Source of the DNA: Pseudomonas putida
GTDB lineage: Bacteria; Pseudomonadota; Gammaproteobacteria; Pseudomonadales; Pseudomonadaceae
DNA: 64,000 nucleotides
Assembly: GCF_001976065.1 (NCBI RefSeq)
Contig: NZ_MNAH01000004.1
Location: 374,519 to 438,518 of the forward strand
Direction: 5' to 3'
Shown: one piece after another, positions 18,822-26,821 of the stretch
Numbering within the stretch: the stretch's first letter is position 1
Layout of the letters: the number at the start of each line of letters is the position of its first letter
Notes under the pieces: generated by a model
Told to the model about the DNA's origin: nothing
Database searches by the model: none
The model's input: the letters and a program-made list of their open reading frames with translations, nothing else
Made by a program: the position numbers and the translations under genes

Positions 18822-20037
18822 GGCGGTTTCGGCAGCAGTAAAGGCCGATACCGCTGATCAGACTGTAACTGAGCAGGCCGACCCAGCCCACCGCGCTGGC
18901 CGGCCACAGCCCCACCAACGGTGCCAGCCAGATCAGCGGCACATTGGATGCCAGCCGCAGCAACTCCAGCTTCAGCGCCCACGGGCGATTCTCCAGGGCC
19001 ACGCCCAGGACGAACAGGCCCAGCGCCACCGCTCCCCAGCCCAACACCAGCGCCGCCGTCGATAGACCGGGTTCCAGGTTCATCAAATAGCTGCCCAGCG
19101 CAATGTAGACGCAGAACTGCAACGCGACGTAAAGCTGCTGACGCCCGTCCAGCGGCACTTCGAATTTGCGGAACTGGCTCAGGTCCGGCTTGTTCATCGG
19201 GTACCTGGCTGCGACGTCCGCCGGCCGCCAGCCGGTGCGCATGAACCAGATCCGCAGCTTGTCCCAGGTGCTTTCGGCACGCCGCGCATCCGCCCACAAC
19301 TGCGCGTAGAACTGCACGTTGGCCCACACCGGGTTCCAGCTTGCCAGCGGTGTGGTCACGCCGAAAATCACAGGCTCATTATCGTCCTCTTCCTGAAACG
19401 AGCCGAATAGACGGTCCCAAATAATGAACACCCCACCGTAGTTGCGATCCATGTAGAGAGCGTTCTGTGCATGGTGAGCCCGATGATTGGATGGCGTGAC
19501 GAAAAACCACTCGAACCAGCCAAGCTTGGGAATATGCCGGGTATGCACCCAGAACTGGTACAGCAGGTTGAGCGCCGCGACGCTGACGAACACCAGCAAT
19601 GGCACGCCGACGACGGCCATGGGCAGGTAGAAGATCCAGCTCAGCAGGAACCCGGTGCTGGTCTGGCGCAGGGCGGTGGAGAGGTTGTAGTCCTCGCTCT
19701 GGTGATGCACCGAGTGCGCGGCCCAGAGAATGTTGCGCTCGTGGCCCATGCGGTGCAGCCAGTAGTAGCAGAAGTCATAAAAGACGAAGGCGAAGATCCA
19801 CACCCAGACGCTGTCGACCGAGAGCTCGAACAGCGCCAGATGCTTGAGGGCAAACGCGTAAGTCACAAGCCCCACACCTTTGGTCAGCAGGCCCGTGGTG
19901 GTCGACAGCACGCCGGTACTGATGCTGTTGATCGCGTCCGCCAGCCGATAGTTGCTGACCCCGCGCCAACGGTCGGCCAACAGCTCGACAGCAATCAGCA
20001 CAAAGAAAAACGGCACCGCATACAGAATGAAGTCCAT
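18802..20037 (-). CDS. Sterol desaturase / fatty-acid hydroxylase superfamily membrane protein
   Basis: A 411-residue integral membrane di-iron enzyme. The three histidine boxes are clear: HRMGH (HX3H), HSVHH (HX2HH) and HRAHH (HX2HH). The catalytic domain fills the first 260 residues. The last 130 residues contain four or so further membrane segments, making it longer than a minimal member. The substrate is unknown; in bacteria this family hydroxylates or desaturates lipids, carotenoids or ether lipids. It is divergent from elbB by 115 bp and convergent with dedA. Confidence 0.85.
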   Translation of the reverse strand: MDFILYAVPFFFVLIAVELLADRWRGVSNYRLADAINSISTGVLSTTTGLLTKGVGLVTYAFALKHLALFELSVDSVWVWIFAFVFYDFCYYWLHRMGHERNILWAAHSVHHQSEDYNLSTALRQTSTGFLLSWIFYLPMAVVGVPLLVFVSVAALNLLYQFWVHTRHIPKLGWFEWFFVTPSNHRAHHAQNALYMDRNYGGVFIIWDRLFGSFQEEDDNEPVIFGVTTPLASWNPVWANVQFYAQLWADARRAESTWDKLRIWFMRTGWRPADVAARYPMNKPDLSQFRKFEVPLDGRQQLYVALQFCVYIALGSYLMNLEPGLSTAALVLGWGAVALGLFVLGVALENRPWALKLELLRLASNVPLIWLAPLVGLWPASAVGWVGLLSYSLISGIGLYCCRNRLTRLAS

Positions 20038-20152
20038 GACGCGCCCTGATCGGTATCTTGAGGACAGATCCTATGTGTAGCCCCGAATTATCCCTATGGC
20101 AACGAGTGACAAATTAGTGGACATTTAACGCCATGAATCTGGAGAAAAGCCC

Positions 20153-20821
20153 ATGAGCAAAAAAGTTGCAGTGATCCTTTCCGGCTGTGGCGTGTACGAC
20201 GGCGCCGAAATTTACGAAAGCGTAGTGACCCTGCTGCGCCTGGACCAGCGTGGCGCGCAGGTGCAGTGTTTTGCACCGAATATCGCGCAGCTGCATGTAA
20301 TCAATCACCTGACCGGTGAAGAAATGCCCGAGTCGCGCAATGTGCTGGTGGAGTCGGCGCGCATTGCCCGTGGCGAGATCAAGGACATTCGCGAAGCAGA
20401 TGCCGAAGACTTCGATGCGCTGATCATTCCCGGCGGTTTCGGTTCGGCCAAGAATCTGTCCAACTTCGCCATCGAAGGCACCGGTTGCACCGTTCAACCG
20501 GACGTCCTGGCCTTGACCGAAGCCTTTGCCGAGGCCGGCAAACCGGTCGGCCTGATCTGCATCTCGCCCGCCCTGGCCGCGAAAATCTATGGGCCGGGCG
20601 TGACCTGCACCATCGGCAACGACGCCGAGACGGCAGCCGCCCTGAACAAGATGGGCGCCACCCACAAGGACTGCGCCGTGAGCGATATCGTCGAAGACAA
20701 GGCGCGCAAACTGGTGACGACGCCGGCCTACATGTTGGCGCAATCGATCAGCGAAGCGGCTTCGGGCATCAACAAACTGGTCGACCGGGTGCTCGAACTG
20801 ACCCACGAAAACGACGCCTGA
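20153..20821 (+). CDS. elbB: ElbB, DJ-1/PfpI-like isoprenoid biosynthesis glyoxalase
   Basis: A 222-residue protein of the DJ-1/PfpI superfamily. The opening KVAVILSGCGVYDGAEIYE, the IIPGGFGSAKNLSNFA block and the nucleophile elbow GLICISPALA (Cys) match ElbB/YhbL. E. coli ElbB has weak glyoxalase activity and was linked to isoprenoid production. GGAG lies eight bases before the ATG. It is a single gene, followed by a REP pair. Confidence 0.9.
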   Translation: MSKKVAVILSGCGVYDGAEIYESVVTLLRLDQRGAQVQCFAPNIAQLHVINHLTGEEMPESRNVLVESARIARGEIKDIREADAEDFDALIIPGGFGSAKNLSNFAIEGTGCTVQPDVLALTEAFAEAGKPVGLICISPALAAKIYGPGVTCTIGNDAETAAALNKMGATHKDCAVSDIVEDKARKLVTTPAYMLAQSISEAASGINKLVDRVLELTHENDA

Positions 20822-20832
20822 CACCATTTACC

Positions 20833-20920
20833 GTAGGAGCTGGCTTGCCAGCGAAGGCGTCATATCCTTCAACGCATGTGTTGAATATTCGATCGCTATC
20901 GCTGGCAAGCCAGCTCCTAC
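20833..20920. repeat. REP pair downstream of elbB
   Basis: GTAGGAGCTGGCTTGCCAGC at 20833 and its inverse GCTGGCAAGCCAGCTCCTAC ending at 20920 enclose a 48-bp spacer. Confidence 0.85.
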
Positions 20921-20953
20921 AAAGGGTGGTTTTTGTTCCCTGGCTAAAATTGA

Positions 20954-21424
20954 TTACAGGGCTGCCAACGCCCCTTGGTACAACACCGGTCCTGTCGGTT
21001 GCCCGGTTGGCGATCCCCCCTTGGGTTCAAGACTGACCGCCAACGCAATCGGTTTGCCGTCCGCCGGAATGGCCCACAACTCCAGACTGCGTCCCTGATC
21101 AACCGCTGCCAGCGACAGTGCTTCGACTTTCAAATAATCCTCGTGCGCTTCGACCTTCAGTGCCGGCTGTGCGTCGGCGTTGAGCAGCGTGGCGCTGTAA
21201 CGCGCACTGTCGCGGTTGTAGATCACGCCCAAGGCCACTGCGACCACCAGCGAACCTATCGCCGCCGTCACCCGCAACCAATTCCAGAACGGACGTTTCT
21301 CGGGTATGTGCAGCACTTGCGGTTCTATCCGCGCATTAATACCTTGCCACACGTGCTCCGGCACCGGTTGCTCGGTCAGGGCGTCGGTCAGGTTGGCGAG
21401 GCTTTCCTGCCACTGCGCCAGTTC
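20954..21424 (-). pseudogene. 5'-truncated anti-sigma factor gene (RskA-like)
   Basis: The last 155 or so codons encode the latter part of an RskA-type anti-sigma factor. There is a linker (PEHVWQGINARIEP), one membrane helix (WLRVTAAIGSLVVAVALGVIY) and the extracytoplasmic RskA domain with RSLELWAIPADGKP and the C-terminal GPVLYQGALAAL. The cytoplasmic sigma-binding domain, usually 40-60 residues before the WQ motif, is missing. The frame upstream of about 21424 is instead the antisense of an fdhA fragment. No ECF sigma gene is adjacent, whereas intact loci have one. A start upstream would give a chimeric, probably non-functional protein. Confidence 0.65.
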
Positions 21425-21571
21425 CACGCGGAATACGAAGCACCGGCCATTGTGCTCAACTTGCTGATGGGCGTGGTGCGTGTGGCGGGCAAAATCGGTA
21501 TCTCTAGCCTGTACGTGACTGAAGACCCAGGTGCAGTGGATGCTGCCGCGAAGTTGTTTAGTGCGGCGTAA
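21422..21571 (+). pseudogene. fdhA: Internal fragment of glutathione-independent formaldehyde dehydrogenase gene (fdhA)
   Basis: On the plus strand these 49 codons read FHAEYEAPAIVLNLLMG and then AGKIGISSLYVTEDPGAVDA. From memory this matches an internal stretch of Pseudomonas FdhA, a zinc alcohol-dehydrogenase-family enzyme of about 400 residues. No start codon or zinc-site N-terminal part precedes it, and after AAAK the reading ends in LFSAA and a stop instead of the usual long C-terminal tail. The left junction abuts the truncated anti-sigma gene within a few bases. This is a deletion or rearrangement scar. Confidence 0.6.
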
Positions 21572-21587
21572 GGGATGGAAGCTCAAT

Positions 21588-21609
21588 AAGGGCGGCAGGA
21601 GTCGCCCTT
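21588..21609 (-). terminator. Hairpin terminator downstream of the RHS gene
   Basis: AAGGGCG and CGCCCTT arms (7 bp) enclose an 8-base loop and lie 14 bases past the RHS stop. In minus sense ATTGA follows rather than a clean T-run, so strength is uncertain. Confidence 0.5.
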
Positions 21610-21622
21610 GTTTATTGCTCGG

Positions 21623-22708
21623 CTACGGCAGTCCAAATATATCACCGTTGATGGCTCTAATTTGTGCAGCAACATCATTTAAAGGAGCGTTTTGGGGTAA
21701 CAGGTCTGGCCGGGGTCCGTAATTCAAACGTCTGCTGTTATGGCCAACCAGTCGAGTCATTGGATAAGGAAATTCTCGCTGCACTTGTGCAAGCGTTGCG
21801 CCCGTATTTACGGTCGCTGAAGGGGCAATTCCGCGAACTTCTCCAAACCCGACGCTGTCGATTCTCGGCAATCGGCTATCTGGTGGAGCAGCGTTCAAAA
21901 ATTTTTTCATATTGATTTCAGATAACTCGCTTACAACTCCCTTCATTCTTTTTGAAGTGAGGGAAACATTAACGAGATCTTTGCCTTCAAGATGGCCGAA
22001 TACCCCAGCAAGCATTTCGTTGGGCATATCATTGAGAGTAGTCCGTGGCTTGAGCGTTGGGCTAACTCTTTTCGCTGTGCCTGGCAGGGCACTCCCCCAA
22101 GATGGTTTATGCAGCTTGGAGGCGGTCCCCATTTTTGCTATGCGAGAGATATTATTTCGAACAATTACCCAGCCTGAAAAGTGTCCCGTCGTATCGGACT
22201 GATTCACCGGGTCCCCCATACAATATGCATACGCATTCAACCCACCCTTCCCAAACGGGCTCCAACTGTCCGGACTGTTAAACCGCATCAATACCGGATT
22301 AAACGCCCGATAACCATTGCCCAACAAATAACACCCCGTCACCGGATCCGGACGTTCGCCGTTGAAGCCGAGCAGGCTGAGCAAGCCGTTTTCCAGAGGG
22401 CGATGACCATAAGGTGTGTAGGCAAGAGGATTAGGGCGTACTGTCGCGAGTACGTTCAACACCGAGCGTTGCTGATCGGTGGCGAGCATGGCGGTTTCAG
22501 CTTTACCGCTCTGGCGTGTTTGTTGCGCCAGTAGATGATCTTCATGCTGAACGATCGAGCGCTGCACCGCGCCTTGCACCTCGGTGGCGAGGCGATCCTT
22601 GAAGTAGAAGCGCTGCGTGCTTGCCTCCTTTGAAGGCGTACAAGCGGTCAGCCGATCCAGCGGATCGTAGAAATAGCGGCAGAGCAGAGTTTCACGGTTG
22701 GACCGCAT
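21623..22708 (-). CDS. Orphan RHS repeat-associated core protein with C-terminal F-box-like domain
   Basis: A 361-residue protein. Residues about 10-95 are an RHS-type lead-in (LLCRYFYDPLDRLTA, RFYFKDRLATEVQGAVQ). Residues 96-176 are the RHS core (YTPYGHRPLENGLLSLLGFNGERPD, then NGYRAFNPVLMRFNSPDSWSPF and GLNAYAYCMGDPVNQSDTTGH), after which RHS toxins switch to variable tails. Here the tail at 224-262 reads LNDMPNEMLAGVFGHL, then KDLVNVSLTSKRMK, matching the F-box consensus. The last 100 residues are unrecognised. AGGGAG precedes the ATG at 22708. The short orphan architecture recurs in P. fluorescens genomes, so it is probably complete. The tail is richer in A+T than the core. No immunity gene or secretion partner is adjacent. 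Confidence 0.8.
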   Translation of the reverse strand: MRSNRETLLCRYFYDPLDRLTACTPSKEASTQRFYFKDRLATEVQGAVQRSIVQHEDHLLAQQTRQSGKAETAMLATDQQRSVLNVLATVRPNPLAYTPYGHRPLENGLLSLLGFNGERPDPVTGCYLLGNGYRAFNPVLMRFNSPDSWSPFGKGGLNAYAYCMGDPVNQSDTTGHFSGWVIVRNNISRIAKMGTASKLHKPSWGSALPGTAKRVSPTLKPRTTLNDMPNEMLAGVFGHLEGKDLVNVSLTSKRMKGVVSELSEINMKKFLNAAPPDSRLPRIDSVGFGEVRGIAPSATVNTGATLAQVQREFPYPMTRLVGHNSRRLNYGPRPDLLPQNAPLNDVAAQIRAINGDIFGLP

Positions 22709-22817
22709 GGGCCGGGCTCCCTGAAGATCCTTGGTTCAGGGTTTCACTGTGGGGTATTCGGGCGAGGCTGGCTACTATCAGAACTGATAGTGGCAAGCTT
22801 AAGCCACAACGCAATCC

Positions 22818-22910
22818 GTAATTGAATGGACTCGCCCACGCCGAGGCGTCAATGCGCCACGGTGGCAGTCTAAACAGCCAACGACAGCGAGGGCGAGTCC
22901 ATTCAATTAC
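22818..22910. repeat. 93-bp element bounded by perfect 20-bp inverted repeats
   Basis: GTAATTGAATGGACTCGCCC (22818-22837) and its exact complement (22891-22910) flank a 53-bp centre that contains a smaller dyad, CGCCGAGGCG. The arms do not match the REP consensus. It lies 109 bp upstream of the RHS start and 17 bp past the YaiI-family stop. No flanking target duplication is obvious. It could be a miniature transposable element, a recombination site or an RNA hairpin. Confidence 0.75.
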
Positions 22911-22927
22911 AGGGGATCGCGCGGCGC

Positions 22928-23383
22928 TCAAGACTGGCGCGATAACCGCGTCAAAATCCGGTCCAGCGCATTGGCAAACGCCTGCTTCTCCCGCTCGCCA
23001 AACGGTGCCGGCCCACCGCTCATCTGTCCCTGTTCACGCAAGTCGGTAAACAGGTTGCGCACGGCCAGGCGATCACCCATGTTCTGCAGGTCGAACTCCT
23101 TGCCCCGCGGGTCCAGCGCCGCAACGCCTTTCTTCACGAGACGGTCGGCCAGCGGCACGTCGCTGCAGATCACCAGCTCTCCGGGCACCGCGTGTTCCAC
23201 CAGGTAATCATCCGCCGCATCCGGTCCGCTGGGCACCACGATCAACTTGACCAGGGCCAGGCCCGGCTTGATCTGCGGCTGCCCCGCTACCAGCACTACT
23301 TCAAACCGGCGCTTGAGGGCGAACTTGACCACCAGATCCTTGGCCGCTCGAGGGCAGGCGTCGGCATCGATCCATACGCGCAT
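22928..23383 (-). CDS. YaiI/YqxD family protein (DUF188)
   Basis: A 151-residue protein of the UPF0178/DUF188 family, related to PIN-like nucleases. Hallmarks are the opening MRVWIDADACPRAAKD, the VPSGPDAADDYLVEHAVPGELVICSDVPLA block and LDPRGKEF. The start could be the ATG at 23386 or 23383; homologues begin MRVWIDADACP and GAGG spacing favours the second. No function is established; acidic residues (D7, D9, D58, D59) resemble a metal site. It is flanked by a palindromic element and a REP pair. Confidence 0.88.
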   Translation of the reverse strand: MRVWIDADACPRAAKDLVVKFALKRRFEVVLVAGQPQIKPGLALVKLIVVPSGPDAADDYLVEHAVPGELVICSDVPLADRLVKKGVAALDPRGKEFDLQNMGDRLAVRNLFTDLREQGQMSGGPAPFGEREKQAFANALDRILTRLSRQS

Positions 23384-23407
23384 CATGTTTTCCTCTATTG
23401 AAAAGCA

Positions 23408-23470
23408 TCGCGAGCAGGCTCACTCCCACAGGATCAGCTTAAACCTTGTGGGAGCGAGCCTGCTCGCGAT
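23408..23470. repeat. REP pair between the DUF188 and FTR1 genes
   Basis: TCGCGAGCAGGCTCACTCCC and its inverse GGGAGCGAGCCTGCTCGCGA enclose a short AT-rich loop. It lies between the end of the FTR1 gene and the DUF188 gene start. Confidence 0.85.
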
Positions 23471-23490
23471 TATGAGCGTAGCGAAGGCTG

Positions 23491-25386
23491 TTAAGCCGTC
23501 ACCCGCCGCTTCTCGGCCATGCGACTACGGCTGTACAGCACGATGATCGCGATCAAGGCAACAGCCTGAGCGCTCAGCGAATACGCATCCGCATGAATCC
23601 CCAGCCAATCGAACTCAAAGAACGGTACCGGTCGCGTGCCGAAGATCCCGGCTTCCTGCAACGCCTTCACACCATGTCCGGCGAACACCACCGACAATGC
23701 ACAGAGCAGACCGGCGTTGATGCTGAAGAATAATGCCAGCGGCAGTTTCGCCGAGCCGCGCAGGATCACCCAGGCCAGGCCGACCAACAACACCAGGGCC
23801 GTTGCACCACCGGCCAGCACCGCGTCATGGCCAGCGGGACCGGCCTGCAACCACAGGGTCTCGTAGAACAGGATCACTTCGAACAGTTCGCGATACACCG
23901 AGAAGAACGCCAGGATCGCGAATCCAAAACGTCCACCACCGCCCACCAGGCTGCTCTTGATGTAATCCTGCCAGGCCGCGGCATGACGACGGTCGTGCAT
24001 CCATACGCCGAGCCACAGCACCATGACGCTGGCGAAAAGCGCCGTCGCACCTTCCAGCAGCTCACGCTGCGAGCCGCTGACATCAATCACATAAGCCGCA
24101 AGCGCCCAGGTACCCAGGCCGGCCAACAGCGCCAGGCCCCAACCGACGTTCACACTGCGTACCGCCGACTGTTGGCCGGTGTTGCGCAGGAAGGCGAGAA
24201 TCGCCGCCAGCACCAGGATGGCTTCCAGACCTTCGCGCAACAGGATCAGCAAACCGGAAATGAAGCTCAGGGACCAGCTCAAGCCGTCACTGCCCAACAA
24301 CCCGGCAGATGCCTTCAACTTGGCCTTGGCCGCTTCCAGGCGCTGCTCCACCTGCTCCACCGGCAGGCCATCCTGCAACGACTGACGGTAAGCCATCAGC
24401 GACTTTTCCGTGTCTTTGCGCACGTTGGCATCGACGTTGTCCAAGGAGCTTTCGACCAGTTCGAAGCCTTCCAGATACGCCGCCACGGACAAGTCATAGG
24501 CCTGATCGTGATCGCCGGCACGGTAGGCCGCCACGCTCTTGTCCAGGGTGACGGCAGTGTAGTCAAGCAATTGCGCCGGACCCCGCTTGGCCTGCGGCGG
24601 CTGCGCCCGTTGGGCGCGGAACGTCGCGGCGGCCTGTGGACCGGCGGCGGCCAACACTTCGGCCGGGGTCTGGCGGGCCAGCTCGGCAATGTCATAGGTC
24701 TTGTCGCCGCTGGCGGGCGCCGGATCGGCACTGAAGCTGGCGATGTAAGTGGCCAGGTCCCAACGCTGACGATCATCGAGCTGATCGCCAAAAGCCGGCA
24801 TATCGGTGCCTTCGACCCCCAGGCCCACGGTGTTGTAGATGGCGTAGAGGCTCAGGTGATCCAGGCGGGCGTTATCGCGCAAGTTGGCCGGCGGCGGAGT
24901 CAGGCCGACACCTGCCGGACCATCGCCAGCCCCGGTATCGCCATGACACACCGAGCAATGCTGGGCGTACAGGGAGGCGCCGCGAGTGGGGTCCGGGGTA
25001 ATGATCGGAGCCTGGCTGACTTCATAGGCCACCGCCAGTTTCGCCCCCAGTTGCCGGGCCTGACGGGCGACGTCGGCGCCATCCTGGCGTGCAGTGATCG
25101 CCTCGCGCAGTTTACTGATGCCCTGTTCCAGACTGGCCTTTTCCGGTTTGGCCGGCATGGCGGCAATCAAGCCTTGCACCGCCTGGACGAACTCAAGCTG
25201 CTCGCGGTATTCGGATTCGTTGACGGCCTTGCCTGCCTGCACCGCTTGCGGGTAGTCCGCGCCAATGTAATCGAGCAAATGCAACGCTTGCGGTGCGCCT
25301 TCCACCGTGTCGGCCAGCAGATTGAAACTGCACAGGGCGAGCACCGGCGCTATCAGCCAGGCCAGGAAACGGGACGGGGCAATCAT
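23491..25386 (-). CDS. Cytochrome c-FTR1 fusion iron permease
   Basis: A 631-residue protein in which a signal peptide, a periplasmic helical region and a class I cytochrome c domain precede an FTR1-type ferrous/ferric permease. The haem site is C144-SVC147-H148, with M196 in GTDMPAF as the probable axial ligand. The iron-handling REGLE at 384-388 and RELFE at 499-503 lie in two membrane helices, each once per repeat, followed by four more helices. Fusion of the electron-transfer domain to the permease suggests redox-coupled Fe(II) uptake in one polypeptide. No copper oxidase or Tpd-like partner is adjacent, and no convincing Fur box was seen upstream. Confidence 0.88.
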   Translation of the reverse strand: MIAPSRFLAWLIAPVLALCSFNLLADTVEGAPQALHLLDYIGADYPQAVQAGKAVNESEYREQLEFVQAVQGLIAAMPAKPEKASLEQGISKLREAITARQDGADVARQARQLGAKLAVAYEVSQAPIITPDPTRGASLYAQHCSVCHGDTGAGDGPAGVGLTPPPANLRDNARLDHLSLYAIYNTVGLGVEGTDMPAFGDQLDDRQRWDLATYIASFSADPAPASGDKTYDIAELARQTPAEVLAAAGPQAAATFRAQRAQPPQAKRGPAQLLDYTAVTLDKSVAAYRAGDHDQAYDLSVAAYLEGFELVESSLDNVDANVRKDTEKSLMAYRQSLQDGLPVEQVEQRLEAAKAKLKASAGLLGSDGLSWSLSFISGLLILLREGLEAILVLAAILAFLRNTGQQSAVRSVNVGWGLALLAGLGTWALAAYVIDVSGSQRELLEGATALFASVMVLWLGVWMHDRRHAAAWQDYIKSSLVGGGGRFGFAILAFFSVYRELFEVILFYETLWLQAGPAGHDAVLAGGATALVLLVGLAWVILRGSAKLPLALFFSINAGLLCALSVVFAGHGVKALQEAGIFGTRPVPFFEFDWLGIHADAYSLSAQAVALIAIIVLYSRSRMAEKRRVTA

Positions 25387-25482
25387 GAACGAATCTCAAT
25401 TGGAAATACGAAGTAACATATTGTTCACTCCCAATCAGTTTCACTCAAGCTTTGTTGTGAATTGCGCACCAGGGCTTAAATG

Positions 25483-25511
25483 AAAAAAGGCGACCTTATA
25501 GGTCGCCTTTT
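25483..25511. terminator. Bidirectional hairpin terminator between lysE-type and FTR1 genes
   Basis: AAAAAAGGCGACC-TTATA-GGTCGCCTTTT has A and T tracts on both sides. In minus sense it ends the LysE-family transcript, insulating it from the FTR1 gene. Confidence 0.85.
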
Positions 25512-25525
25512 CTGTGCCTGGTGGT

Positions 25526-26158
25526 TTAAACCGCGGCTTTGCGCAGTGTCGCCATGAACGCCGCCGCGCCGATGAACAGCCCGGCAAAGGTACGGTTCAT
25601 GCGTTTCTGCTGCTTGGGTGTGCGCAACAGGCGCAGCACCTTGGACGCCAGCCCGGTGTAGCCGGCCATGACGATCAAGTCCACGCAGACCATGGTGACC
25701 CCGATGATCACGTACTGGATCAGCAGCGGCGCGTGCGGATCGATGAACTGCGGCAACACCGCCAGCATGAATACCAACGCCTTGGGGTTACTGATGTTCA
25801 CCAGAAAACCGCGGAACACCAGGGCCATCGGCTTGCCAATCTGCCGGATCGCCGCGTCATCGCTCATGTCGCTGGGCAGCGCGCGCCATTGTTTGATCGC
25901 GAGATAAACCAGGTACGCCACGCCGAACCATTTGATCGCATAGAAGGCGGTGGCCGACGCCGTAAGAATCGCGCCCACACCCGCGCCGACAATCGCAATC
26001 TGCACCGCCAATCCCAATTGCAGGCCCAGGGCGTTCCAGTAACCGCGCCAGAAACCGTATTGCAGACCGCTGGACATTGACGCAATGGCGCCGGCACCGG
26101 GGGACAGGCTGATCACCCAGCAGGCGGCAAAAAACGCCAGCCATGTTTGAAGCTCCAT
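25526..26158 (-). CDS. LysE/RhtB family amino-acid exporter
   Basis: A 210-residue inner-membrane exporter with six predicted helices. The family start (LAFFAACWVISLSPGAGAI), the GLQLGLAVQIAIVGAGVGA helix and the N-S-N-P-K-A motif in FLVNISNPKALVFMLAVLPQF are visible. The ATG at 26158 has GAGG upstream. The substrate is probably an amino acid such as lysine, threonine or homoserine lactone, but it cannot be set from sequence. No LysR-type regulator sits next to it. Confidence 0.9.
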   Translation of the reverse strand: MELQTWLAFFAACWVISLSPGAGAIASMSSGLQYGFWRGYWNALGLQLGLAVQIAIVGAGVGAILTASATAFYAIKWFGVAYLVYLAIKQWRALPSDMSDDAAIRQIGKPMALVFRGFLVNISNPKALVFMLAVLPQFIDPHAPLLIQYVIIGVTMVCVDLIVMAGYTGLASKVLRLLRTPKQQKRMNRTFAGLFIGAAAFMATLRKAAV

Positions 26159-26239
26159 TGCACACCTCGACTCGAACTCGTGACAGATGTCTAAGCTAAT
26201 GTGGCTTTGGCTGGATGACTACCGTTTTTTGCAGAAGGC

Positions 26240-26821
26240 TTATTTTTCAAACCCGCTGGAAGGAAACACATCCGTACCACGCCAGCGTCGAACCGAACGC
26301 TGGAAGAACAGGCTGTTGGGCACTTGCACCATGGCGCTGCCGGTACCGAGCTCTTCAGCCTCGATCAGCGTGGTGTACAGCAGGTTGATCGCGATCACCC
26401 GGCCTTTGACGCCGGGCTTATCGGTGGTGTCCACCAACTCGACCACATCACCGAGGCGGAACGGGCCAACCGTGAAGATCAGGATCGCGCACAACAGATT
26501 GGAGAGCACACTCCACATGGCGAAAAACGCCACCGCCGCCACCGCGACGAAACCCGACAGCGCCGTCCAGAGCACCGTGGCCGAAACCCCGAGGCGCTCC
26601 AGCACGAAGATCAGCGCACTGCCCATGATCAGCCAGCGCAGCCCCCCGCGCAGCGGCATCAGCAACTGCGGCGGAAACGGGTAACGCTCGCCGAGACGTG
26701 TCAGGCACTTGGCAACGAAACGCTGGGCGATGTAACCGGCCAGCAGAATCAGCAGGATTTGCATACCGAGCCAGAGCGGCTCGATCCACATAGCCGGCAG
26801 CGGCAGCTTGAACGCCTCCAT
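26240..26821 (-). CDS. Short MscS-family mechanosensitive channel protein
   Basis: A 193-residue membrane protein with the pore helix and beta domain of MscS. It has two to three N-terminal helices, an A/G-rich TM3-like segment (LWTALSGFVAVAAVAFFAMWSVLSNL) and a FRLGDVVELVDTTDKPGVKGRVIAINLLYTTL beta domain. It lacks most of the C-terminal alpha/beta cage, so it is shorter than E. coli MscS (286). Its start overlaps the yheS stop by one base (TGATG), so its translation is coupled to the ABC-F gene. Confidence 0.85.
   Translation of the reverse strand: MEAFKLPLPAMWIEPLWLGMQILLILLAGYIAQRFVAKCLTRLGERYPFPPQLLMPLRGGLRWLIMGSALIFVLERLGVSATVLWTALSGFVAVAAVAFFAMWSVLSNLLCAILIFTVGPFRLGDVVELVDTTDKPGVKGRVIAINLLYTTLIEAEELGTGSAMVQVPNSLFFQRSVRRWRGTDVFPSSGFEK

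Noticed and set aside
23827..25416. 529-codon plus-strand frame opposite the FTR1 gene
   Set aside because: Antisense shadow; the minus frame has CXXCH, REGLE motifs and a signal peptide.
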